A stretch of DNA of 5,700 nt from an uncultured Gemmatimonadota bacterium (GTDB taxonomy: Bacteria; Gemmatimonadota; Gemmatimonadetes; Gemmatimonadales; Gemmatimonadaceae): the NCBI GenBank assembly GCA_946887155.1, contig CAMPKM010000220.1, forward strand, positions 1-5,700, in the 5' to 3' direction. Shown here one piece after another: positions 1 through 5,667 of the stretch. Numbering within the stretch: position 1 is the first letter of the stretch; every line of letters begins with the position of its first letter. The position numbers were made by a program, and so were the translations under genes. The notes under the pieces were generated by a model. It did not search any database, was not told where the DNA came from, and worked only from the letters and a program-made list of their open reading frames with translations.

Positions 1-2519
1 ATCTCGGCCGCATCGGGTTGGCGATCTCGCCGGTGAACCCGGACGTCGTTTATGCCATCGCCGACGCCGCGCAGGGCCGCGGTGGATTTTTCCGCTCCAC
101 CAATGGCGGCGTGAGCTGGGAGCGCATGAATTCGTACCAGACGGGCGGCAACTATTACAACGAAATCTTCGCCGACCCGCATGACGTCGACCGTGTCTAC
201 GCCGCTGACGTGATCCTGCAGGTCACCGACGACGGTGGGCGCACATTCCGCCGCGTGGGCGAACTTGCCAAGCACGTCGACAACCATTCGGTGTGGATCG
301 ACCCGGATGAAGTCGACCACCTCATCGTGGGCTGCGATGGCGGTGTCTATGAGAGCTGGGATCGCGGACGCACGTGGCGCTTCGCGGCGAACATCCCGGT
401 GACGCAGTTCTATCGAGTGACCGTCGACGACCTCCAGCCATTCTACCGCGTCGCCGGCGGCACGCAGGACAACTTCTCGATGGTCGGACCGAGCCGGACG
501 CGGACCGTCAACGGCATCCGTAACGCCGACTGGATCATCACCCAGGGCGGTGACGGATTCGGCAGCGCGTTCGATCCGTCCGATCCGAACATCGTCTACG
601 CACAGGCGCAGTTCGGCTCACTGTCGCGATTCAACCTCGCGACCGGCGACGTGATGGGCATCCAGCCCGAGGACGCCGCCAATGGTCCGGGACTCCGCTG
701 GAACTGGGACTCGCCACTCATGGTCAGTCCGCACTCGCCGACGCGCATCTACTTTGCGGCCGAACGCCTGCTGCGCAGCGACGATCGCGGCAACTCGTGG
801 CGCATCATCTCGCCCGACCTGTCGCGCAATATCGATCGGGCGACGCTGAAGATGATGGATCGCGTGCAGGGCGTCGATGCCGTTGGCCGGAACGCCTCCA
901 CCACGCTATACGGCAACATAACGACGATCGCGGAGTCCCCGGTCCAGGAGGGACTGCTGATCACGGGGACAAACGACGGCCGGGTGTCGATCACCGACGA
1001 CGGCGGGACGACCTGGCGCAACATCGACCGCTTCCCGACGGTCCCCGAAACCACGTATGTCGCCAAGGTGGTGGCGTCGAACCACGACGCACGGACGATC
1101 TACGTCACCTTCAACAATCACTGGACGGGCGACTACAAGCCGTACGTACTCAAGTCCACAGACCTCGGCCGGACGTGGACCAGCATCAGCGGGAATCTGC
1201 CGGCACGCGGTGCAGCGTGGGCGATTGCGGAAGATCCGCGAAATCGGAACCTCCTCTTTGTCGGAACGGAGTTCGGTGCATTTGCGTCGATCGACGGCGG
1301 TGCGAAGTGGGTGCAGATCAAGGGCGGGTTGCCGACCACCCAGGTCCGCGACATCGCGATTCAGGCCCGCGCCAGTGACCTCGTCCTCGCGACGTTCGGC
1401 CGGGGCTTCTATATCCTCGACGACTACTCGGCCCTGCGCACGCTCACGCCTGATGTCGTAGCATCGGCGGCGCACCTCTTTCCCGCACGGCCGGCGCTGC
1501 TGTACGCGCAGTCGGCGCCGTTAGGCCTTCCCGGCGCGTCGTTCCAGGGGGCAGGGCACTACCTGGCCGAGAACCCGCCGTACGGGGCCACGATCACCTA
1601 TTACCTGCGCGACGACCTCAAGTCGCGTCGCGCACGGCGCCGTGATGCCGATGCGGCGACGGCGCGGAACAACCAGGATGCCACCATTCCATCGTGGGCC
1701 GACCTCAAAGCCGAGGACCGAGAGGAGGATCCGGCGGTCATCGTCGAGGTGAGCGATGCGGCCGGCAACCGCGTCAGGCGGATGACCGGGCCCGCCTCGT
1801 CAGGCATGCATCGCGTGACCTGGGACCTCAAGTACCAGCCGGTCGACCCGGTGAACGGGCCGCCGTTTGCGATCGACCCCGACTTCCCGTTCTTTTCGCC
1901 GCCGACCGGGCCGTTCGCGTTGCCCGGCCAGTACACGGCGCGGCTCTACACGCGGGTCGATGGCGTCGTCTCGCCAATCGGTGCCCCGATGACCTTTGCC
2001 GTGGTCGATGCAGATCCGGCGGGTTCGCGTCGCAATCCGCGGACGGCAGCCATTCTGGCGAGTGAGTTGCGCAACGTCGAGCTGGAGCGTGCTGCGTTAG
2101 GCGCCGGGGCCTACCTCAACGACCTCACCGGGAAGCTGAACTTCCTCCGGCGGGCGATCGACGAATCCCCGCGTTCCGACAGCGCGCTGATACGACAGGT
2201 GCGCGCGTTGCAGACCCGGCTCCTCGACCTGCAGGAGCGGCTGAACGGCGATCCAACGCGCGGCCGCCGGAACGAAAGCTCTCCAACCGGACTGCTCGGC
2301 CGGCTCCAGATCGCACTCGCGCAGTCGCGCGGTTCGACGCTCGAGGCGCCCACGGAAGCCCAGTTGGCGCAGTTGGACATCGTGCGCAACGCGCTTGGGG
2401 CCATCCTTGCCGAGGTCCGGCAGTTCGCTGAGGTAGACGTGCGCGCGGTCGAAACGGCGGCGGAAGCGGCCGGCATCCCGTGGACGGCAGGCCGGTTGCC
2501 ACAACTTCCGCCACGCTGA
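1..2519 (+). CDS. VPS10/sortilin-like BNR (Asp-box) repeat secreted protein, 5'-partial
   Basis: The frame is open from base 3 and stops at TGA 2517-2519. A TTG at 18 could be read as a start, but the residues before it (LGRIG) already belong to the conserved first strand of this family, so the true N-terminus lies upstream; I infer about 200 residues are missing. Numbered from base 18, seven Asp-box motifs (S/T-x-D-x-G-x-T-W type) are seen at residues 27-34, 70-77, 113-120, 254-261, 325-333, 380-387 and 424-431, ending in the characteristic ATFGRGFYILDD. This indicates a beta-propeller of the sortilin/VPS10 class, often labelled 'glycosyl hydrolase BNR repeat'; I see no sialidase active-site signature. 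Residues about 571-605 resemble a FlgD-type Ig-like strand pair (SDAAGNRVRRM, then HRVTWDLKYQP). Residues about 675-810 are helical and charged. Such proteins are normally exported; their substrate is unknown. Two TTA codons (L502, L694) lie in CGTTAGGC motifs. No terminator is visible after the stop. Confidence -1.
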   Translation, partial: LGRIGLAISPVNPDVVYAIADAAQGRGGFFRSTNGGVSWERMNSYQTGGNYYNEIFADPHDVDRVYAADVILQVTDDGGRTFRRVGELAKHVDNHSVWIDPDEVDHLIVGCDGGVYESWDRGRTWRFAANIPVTQFYRVTVDDLQPFYRVAGGTQDNFSMVGPSRTRTVNGIRNADWIITQGGDGFGSAFDPSDPNIVYAQAQFGSLSRFNLATGDVMGIQPEDAANGPGLRWNWDSPLMVSPHSPTRIYFAAERLLRSDDRGNSWRIISPDLSRNIDRATLKMMDRVQGVDAVGRNASTTLYGNITTIAESPVQEGLLITGTNDGRVSITDDGGTTWRNIDRFPTVPETTYVAKVVASNHDARTIYVTFNNHWTGDYKPYVLKSTDLGRTWTSISGNLPARGAAWAIAEDPRNRNLLFVGTEFGAFASIDGGAKWVQIKGGLPTTQVRDIAIQARASDLVLATFGRGFYILDDYSALRTLTPDVVASAAHLFPARPALLYAQSAPLGLPGASFQGAGHYLAENPPYGATITYYLRDDLKSRRARRRDADAATARNNQDATIPSWADLKAEDREEDPAVIVEVSDAAGNRVRRMTGPASSGMHRVTWDLKYQPVDPVNGPPFAIDPDFPFFSPPTGPFALPGQYTARLYTRVDGVVSPIGAPMTFAVVDADPAGSRRNPRTAAILASELRNVELERAALGAGAYLNDLTGKLNFLRRAIDESPRSDSALIRQVRALQTRLLDLQERLNGDPTRGRRNESSPTGLLGRLQIALAQSRGSTLEAPTEAQLAQLDIVRNALGAILAEVRQFAEVDVRAVETAAEAAGIPWTAGRLPQLPPR
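1519..1526 (+). repeat. CGTTAGGC motif copy, inside BNR gene
   Basis: Perfect octamer in + orientation. It encodes the P-L-G step at residues 501-503 (numbered from base 18) using the rare leucine codon TTA. It lies in the segment between the propeller and the Ig-like region. Confidence -1.
2095..2102 (+). repeat. CGTTAGGC motif copy, inside BNR gene
   Basis: Perfect octamer in + orientation. It encodes A-L-G at residues 693-695 with TTA for leucine, at the start of the C-terminal helical region. It has the same reading phase as the copy at 1519. Confidence -1.
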
Positions 2520-2537
2520 ACGAGGTCCACGCTTCGA

Positions 2538-2646
2538 CGTTAGGCACCCCCAGTCCGCAAGGGCGTCCGGGATAGTCGCTGCTCCAGCGGCCCCGGGCGT
2601 CCGGAGCGGACCCATCGCTGTGAAACAGGCCCAGCCGTGCCTAACG
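2538..2646. repeat. 109-bp segment bounded by 10-bp perfect inverted repeats
   Basis: CGTTAGGCAC (2538-2547) and its exact reverse complement GTGCCTAACG (2637-2646) flank 89 bp, starting 18 bases after the BNR stop codon. Each arm contains one copy of the window's recurrent octamer, in opposite orientations. Inside are a direct repeat GGGCGTCCGG (2561-2570 and 2595-2604) and a small hairpin CGCTG/CAGCG (2577-2589). The segment is too short to encode a transposase. It could be a small palindromic or REP-like element, or two unrelated copies of a dispersed motif. The repeat itself is seen directly; any mobility is only a guess. Confidence -1.
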
Positions 2647-2755
2647 CGTGATCTGCGTCGCAGCATTGTGCTGAACCATCGCCCATCCTCTGGGGAAAAT
2701 CGTCGCTCATTGAAGCGAGCGGCCTCAGCACTCTCCATTCCTCGAGGTACTCCAT
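2547..2755. other. Intergenic upstream region of the small secreted protein gene
   Basis: No convincing -35/-10 pair was found. After the inverted-repeat segment there are two short palindromes: CAGCA-TTG-TGCTG (2661-2673), and CGCTC/GAGCG with an 8-nt loop (2704-2721). Either could be an operator half-site pair or chance. The region ends in a clear ribosome-binding site, GAGG at 2744-2747, 8 nt before the ATG at 2756. The gene probably has its own promoter here, since more than 200 bp separate it from the BNR stop. Confidence -1.
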
Positions 2756-3175
2756 ATGAAGAAGCTCCTGCTGTCGCTCCTCATTGCGGTCGTAGCCACG
2801 CCGGTCATGGCGCAGGATACCGTGACATCGCGAGGCGATGTCGCGCGCCCAGCGCCCACGTTCGAAGGTCTGGTCACGGCCATGACGAAGACGTCCGCCA
2901 CGATCGATGAGTTGACGAAGCGCCAGACGATCGAGGAGGCCGATCTCCAGGTCATCGACACCAAGCCGCTGCTCGAGGGCAAGGGAGACGAAATGCTGCA
3001 GGTCCAGCTGGACAAGAACAAGGACGCCATCAAGCAGTTGCACGACGTACTGTCGAAGCACCCCGCGGTCGAAGCGCGGCTGAAGAAGGAATCGGCGAAT
3101 CCGTCGGTGTCGGAAGTCATCGCCGCCGAAGTGACCGCTGACGGCAAGATCCAGCTCTACTATCGCAAGGTCTGA
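2756..3175 (+). CDS. Small exported protein of unknown function (139 aa)
   Basis: The ATG at 2756 has GAGG 8 nt upstream and begins a classic signal peptide: MKK, a hydrophobic core over residues 4-16, and a likely signal peptidase I site after V-M-A (residue 19, followed by QD). This fixes the start. The mature protein of about 120 residues is hydrophilic and mostly helical (residues 35-105). It shows a pattern Q-V-I-D at 65-68, then a Lys/Asp-rich helix, then a C-terminal beta-like stretch V-I-A-A-E-V-x-A-D-G-K-I-Q-L-Y-Y-R. This layout resembles small hypothetical exported proteins I associate with Gemmatimonadota and related phyla, but I cannot name a family. There are no cysteines, no lipobox and no further membrane segment, so it is probably periplasmic or secreted. 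A strong terminator 50 nt downstream indicates a monocistronic unit or the end of one. Confidence -1.
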   Translation: MKKLLLSLLIAVVATPVMAQDTVTSRGDVARPAPTFEGLVTAMTKTSATIDELTKRQTIEEADLQVIDTKPLLEGKGDEMLQVQLDKNKDAIKQLHDVLSKHPAVEARLKKESANPSVSEVIAAEVTADGKIQLYYRKV

Positions 3176-3220
3176 CGCACAACGGGCGCGGCCCTCACGG
3201 GTCGCGCCGGTTGGTCATTC

Positions 3221-3228
3221 GCCTAACG
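3221..3228 (-). repeat. CGTTAGGC motif copy (as GCCTAACG) at terminator edge
   Basis: Octamer in - orientation. Its last four bases (AACG) form the foot of the terminator hairpin that starts at 3225, so the motif and the terminator overlap. Confidence -1.
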
Positions 3229-3288
3229 GCTGTCGGTCCGTCTGGTGGTTCGAGGGTCCACCACCACCGGGGCCGGCAGCCGTTTCTT
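3225..3288 (+). terminator. Intrinsic terminator of the small exported protein gene
   Basis: The 5' arm AACGGCTGTCGGTCC (3225-3239) pairs along 15 positions with 3270-3284; two of these pairs are G-T wobbles. Inside it, TGGTGG (3243-3248) pairs with CCACCA (3258-3263) around a 9-nt loop. The stem is followed by TTTCTT (3283-3288). It starts 50 nt after the stop at 3175. The GC-rich stem and short U-tract fit a rho-independent terminator in the + direction. Confidence -1.
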
Positions 3289-3538
3289 GTGCGCACCGCT
3301 TGAAGGCGTTGTGACGGTGAATTCAGTGTCGTTGGCGCCTGCGGCGGCACACTCCCTCCCTTGGTCGGCAGATCCGCAACACTGACCTCCGTATCGGGAA
3401 ATGGAGCGGTCTGTCCGATCCCCCCCGGGAGCCGGAAGGCGTCTTCAGCAAAAACCTGAGCGGTCCACGCGTCGCTTCACGTCAAAGCCCAAGTCATCGT
3501 TGCGCGGCCCGAGTGCGACCCGATTTATTGCTGGCCGA

Positions 3539-3579
3539 CTCGTCGATACCTGGACGTCGTCTGCTCGTCTATCGACGAG
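3539..3579 (+). promoter_or_regulatory. 10-bp inverted repeat in the leader of the membrane protein gene
   Basis: CTCGTCGATA (3539-3548) and TATCGACGAG (3570-3579) are perfect inverted repeats around a 21-nt loop. A second CTCGTC (3564-3569) can instead pair with the same GACGAG (3574-3579) around a TATC tetraloop, so two hairpins compete for one arm. The ribosome-binding site begins 11 nt downstream. It could be an RNA leader structure or a DNA operator overlapping the start of transcription; the sequence alone does not decide. Confidence -1.
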
Positions 3580-3590
3580 GCGAGCATCGT

Positions 3591-3597
3591 GGGGGAG
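3591..3597 (+). promoter_or_regulatory. Ribosome-binding site that sets the start of the membrane protein
   Basis: GGGGGAG lies 4 nt before the ATG at 3602. It supports that start over the in-frame ATG at 3401. The sequence GAGCATC occurs at 3582-3588 and again at 3595-3601, a 13-nt direct repeat covering the ribosome-binding site and the base before the start. Confidence -1.
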
Positions 3598-3601
3598 CAT
3601 C

Positions 3602-3997
3602 ATGTTTCGGTTGAATGTCATTCATGCCAGCGCCGTGGGACTTGGCGCGTGCGCCATCGCGGCGCTGCTGGTTCCGGCCATCCTGCTTCGCGGACTCGGG
3701 GTCACTGAAGCCTCTGTCGCCGTCCTCGGCGTCATTCGATTGTCGGGTGTGCTGATGCTGGCGCTGGCGTCGATCCTGTGGTCCGCGCGCTTCTGGCTTC
3801 TCTCTTCCATGGGCGCGGCGACGCTGCGTGTCCTGGCCGTGATCTACGGCATAACAGCCGTGATGCTCCTCGCCCAGCAGGTCGCGGCGGGGCGGGTGAT
3901 CGAAAGCATCATCCCGATCTTGTACGTCATTATCGTCGCGGTGGAATACGCCAACAGCGCCCGGCGCTATTCGCGGCGTTTTGGCTTCACGTCGTAA
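3602..3997 (+). CDS. Small four-helix integral membrane protein, unknown function (131 aa)
   Basis: The start is the ATG at 3602 behind a strong ribosome-binding site; TAA is at 3995-3997. Four hydrophobic segments are visible at about residues 8-29, 37-60, 70-87 and 99-117. They are joined by short loops, with a basic C-terminal tail (RRYSRRF, 121-127) that the positive-inside rule places in the cytoplasm; an even number of helices puts both ends there. The last helix contains V-E-Y-A-N near its end, and the second loop has S-A-R-F-W. There are no catalytic motifs, cysteine pairs or transporter signatures, and I do not recognise the family. It is preceded by its own structured leader and converges on the M48 gene, with 52 bases between the two stop codons, so it is probably transcribed alone. 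Confidence -1.
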   Translation: MFRLNVIHASAVGLGACAIAALLVPAILLRGLGVTEASVAVLGVIRLSGVLMLALASILWSARFWLLSSMGAATLRVLAVIYGITAVMLLAQQVAAGRVIESIIPILYVIIVAVEYANSARRYSRRFGFTS

Positions 3998-4034
3998 ACG
4001 ATCGCGCTGACCTTCCGATTTCACCGTAGCCGGC

Positions 4035-4060
4035 ACCGGCTGACCGAAGTCAGTTCCGGT
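4035..4060. terminator. Stem-loop between convergent genes, possible bidirectional terminator
   Basis: ACCGG-CTGAC (4035-4044) pairs with GTCAG-TT-CCGGT (4049-4060) around a CGAA tetraloop, giving ten base pairs with a two-base bulge. A smaller alternative, AGCCG/CGGCT (4028-4041), overlaps it. The stem includes the M48 stop codon (complement at 4050-4052). There is no T-tract on either side, so the structure is clear but its role as a terminator is inferred from its place between converging genes. Confidence -1.
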
Positions 4061-5555
4061 GGACCGCTGCCTCGTTCACGCGCAACGAGCGCGCCATCCG
4101 GGAACATGCCCGCTCGATCGACACCGCAAATCTCGCCGGCGTGACACAGGCGAGGTAGACGACGTCGTCGTCAGGCAGGAGCATCGTAAACAGGGTGACG
4201 CGTTCCACCTCTCCGGTTACCGGCGATTTTCCCCGCAACCGCACGGAATAGCCTCGCGCCGCACCCAGCGCTTCCTCGTTCGCCGAGTGGTCCGGTGCCG
4301 TAAGGTGCGGATTGATGCTGAGGATCCGCCTCACGAGGTCGTCGGTCGCGTCTTCGAGAATGCCGCGCGGTCGCGACCGATCGAACGGCGCATAGTTGTG
4401 CTCGAGGCTCCGGTTCCACCGCTCGACCGCGTTCTCGAACGGTGCGTAGTAGTTGAAGACCATGCCCTGGGCGAGATGCGGTTCGCCATGGCGTCGCTCC
4501 ACGACCCCGCCTTCCGGAGCGACCGAAATGGCCACACCGGAAGGAAAGACGTTCCAGTTCTCCGGGTATTCGATCGAGAGGAGCGAGTCCGGGTGATTGA
4601 AGCGTACGAACCGGGACGATGGTCGCGGAACGTTTAGAGGAACCGGCGCGGGCATCGGCTCCACGGAACCCGCGGACGCGATGGTAACGGTCGACGGGGC
4701 AGCGGGCGTCGTTCGCGCGCGAAGGCGCGACGCGAGGAATCCGCCCACCACTTCGGCACGGCCATGGCCGAGCACATTGGCCAGGTTTCGAATCCGGTAT
4801 TCGCGATCGGATGGCGCCGGGTGACGCTCGAAAAAGGAACTCAACCCGGCGTGCCGCTTCTGTTCGCGCCGGAGCGTCGCGAATACGGCCGCCATGGCGA
4901 CGGGGTCGTACCCTGCCTTGGCCATCAAGTCCGAACCGAGCGCGTCGGCCTCGTACTCTTCGGCGTCGTCGAACGAGAGAAACGCGGCCTGGAGTCCGGA
5001 TCCGCCCGTGAGGCCGACCATATGGCTCGCCGTCCGGTGGGTCGCCCCCCAGCCGCCTAACGCGCCGATGCCGGCCCGGGCCAGGTAAGCGCGCGACGTC
5101 CGTTCCGTTCCGTGGCGCAGGATCACGTGCGCCATCGAGTGCGCGATGACCCCGGCGACCTCGCCTTCGTTGCGGGCCAGCGAGAGGAGTCCGCGGCTGA
5201 TGAAGAGGGCTCCGCCAGGCAGTGGGTGGGCATCCAGGCGACTCGAGGAAACCACGGTCGTCGAGAACGTGAACGGGGTGTTGGATATCTGGACGCCCAG
5301 CACCGACGTGACATTGTCGATGAACTGGCGCAGGCTGCGCGTGCGGACGGCGTCGAGTGTCCTCTCCAGTTCCGCTGCCGCCATCTTGCCGACTTCGATG
5401 TCCTGTTCAACCGTGAACAGGTTGAAGCCCGATGCGGTGCGCTTGATGGGCACCTGCGCCGGCATTGTGACGGGCACGAAAAAGACAGCTCCCAGCAGGA
5501 GCGCGCGAGTCGTGCGGAGTGCCGTCACCGGCTGCCTAACCACGGAGAAAGTCAC
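4050..5555 (-). CDS. Secreted M48-family metallopeptidase homologue lacking the catalytic Glu, with a C-terminal extra domain
   Basis: This is a 501-residue protein from a GTG start at 5555-5553 to TGA at 4052-4050. Residues 12-34 form a signal peptide (basic n-region, core ALLLGAVFFVPV, likely cut after M-P-A at 33). Residues 45-260 match an M48 domain: the pre-motif strand (DAHPLPGGALFIS, 108-120), the zinc helix, the third-ligand helix (EEYEADALGSDLMAKAGYDP, 199-218; ligand E200) and the HP...DRE motif (245-251). The zinc motif reads H139-S-M-A-H143, not HExxH, so the general-base Glu is a Ser (TCG). The SR usually found just before the third-ligand helix is D196-D197. M48 members such as BepA and HtpX act on envelope proteins; here zinc binding may remain without proteolysis. 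A Pro/Ala/Ser-rich linker (281-314) leads to a C-terminal domain (about 316-493) starting FVRFNHPDSLLSIEYPENW, as I recall from acidobacterial M48 proteins. The only cysteines, C470 and C484, could form a disulfide. No Shine-Dalgarno precedes the GTG; GTG at codon 5 or 10 is an alternative. Confidence -1.
   Translation of the reverse strand: MTFSVVRQPVTALRTTRALLLGAVFFVPVTMPAQVPIKRTASGFNLFTVEQDIEVGKMAAAELERTLDAVRTRSLRQFIDNVTSVLGVQISNTPFTFSTTVVSSSRLDAHPLPGGALFISRGLLSLARNEGEVAGVIAHSMAHVILRHGTERTSRAYLARAGIGALGGWGATHRTASHMVGLTGGSGLQAAFLSFDDAEEYEADALGSDLMAKAGYDPVAMAAVFATLRREQKRHAGLSSFFERHPAPSDREYRIRNLANVLGHGRAEVVGGFLASRLRARTTPAAPSTVTIASAGSVEPMPAPVPLNVPRPSSRFVRFNHPDSLLSIEYPENWNVFPSGVAISVAPEGGVVERRHGEPHLAQGMVFNYYAPFENAVERWNRSLEHNYAPFDRSRPRGILEDATDDLVRRILSINPHLTAPDHSANEEALGAARGYSVRLRGKSPVTGEVERVTLFTMLLPDDDVVYLACVTPARFAVSIERACSRMARSLRVNEAAVHRN
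5055..5062 (-). repeat. CGTTAGGC motif copy, inside M48 gene
   Basis: Octamer in - orientation, the coding sense of the M48 gene. It encodes A165-L166-G167 with TTA as the leucine codon, the only TTA in this gene, in the glycine-rich stretch between the zinc motif and the third ligand. Confidence -1.
5534..5540 (-). repeat. GTTAGGC motif copy at the M48 N-terminus
   Basis: Seven-base copy preceded by G instead of C, in coding sense. Here it is read in another phase (GTT-AGG-C, V6-R7), so it does not give a TTA codon. It lies between the GTG start candidates at codons 5 and 10; its AGG is about 6 nt before the codon-10 GTG and could serve as a weak ribosome-binding site. Confidence -1.
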
Positions 5556-5610
5556 GACGCACGATAGAGGCGTCGCAACGCGCGCAACATTCGCCGGGAG
5601 GAGTGACCAC

Positions 5611-5667
5611 CTATGGCTCGCAATGAGTAGGGAGCGAGCCCGGGTGTCGAAGCGATGTCAGCCATAG
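5611..5667. promoter_or_regulatory. Nested inverted repeats upstream of the M48 gene
   Basis: CTATGGCT (5611-5618) and AGCCATAG (5660-5667) form a perfect 8-bp inverted repeat with a 41-nt loop. GGCTCGC (5615-5621) and GCGAGCC (5634-5640) form a 7-bp hairpin with a 12-nt loop. The two share bases 5615-5618, so they cannot both form. They lie 56-112 bp upstream of the M48 GTG and could be operator or leader elements. No clear promoter was seen. The rest of 5556-5700 shows no gene. Confidence -1.

Larger units (their letters stand above)
3291..3601. other. 311-bp gene-free region with weak promoter candidate, leader of the membrane protein gene
   Basis: No credible gene is seen. The frame that reads into the downstream gene is open back to an ATG at 3401, but the extra 67 residues are Arg/Ser/Pro-rich low-complexity sequence, typical of non-coding GC-rich DNA. 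The first 200 bases show nothing recognisable except a run of seven C (3420-3426). The one AT-rich spot gives a weak promoter candidate: TTGCGC (3500-3505), an 18-bp gap, then TTTATT (3524-3529). Transcription would then begin near 3536, right at the inverted repeat described separately. Confidence -1.

Noticed and set aside
1..2519. Sialidase or glycosidase enzyme
   Set aside because: Asp-boxes are structural and occur in many non-enzymatic propellers. No FRIP motif or catalytic Arg/Glu/Tyr pattern of sialidases is seen in the part present.
2097..2738. 213-codon open frame on the - strand
   Set aside because: It runs antisense over the conserved C-terminus of the BNR gene and the intergenic repeats, with Arg-rich composition and no recognisable domain; typical of GC-rich antisense frames.
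2538..3288. Integron cassette array, because GTTAGGC fits the attC core GTTRRRY and GCCTAAC fits RYYYAAC
   Set aside because: No RYYYAAC is followed by GTTRRRY on the same strand at attC spacing (about 57-141 bp). The pair at 2538-2646 is in the reverse order, no GTTRRRY follows 2645 before the next gene, the 3221 hairpin closes with GTTTCTT, and other copies lie inside long genes. There is no integrase.
3401..3601. N-terminal extension of the membrane protein from the ATG at 3401
   Set aside because: The 67 extra residues are low-complexity Arg/Ser/Pro sequence, would cover the inverted repeat, and the ATG at 3602 has the better ribosome-binding site.
4059..4637. 192-codon + strand open frame opposite the M48 C-terminal domain
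   Set aside because: It lies antisense to a conserved-looking domain, is rich in Arg/His, and has no signature.
5112..5667. Two overlapping + strand open frames opposite the M48 N-terminus (151 and 173 codons)
   Set aside because: Both are antisense to the clear M48 domain and have no domain signature or ribosome-binding site I could trust.
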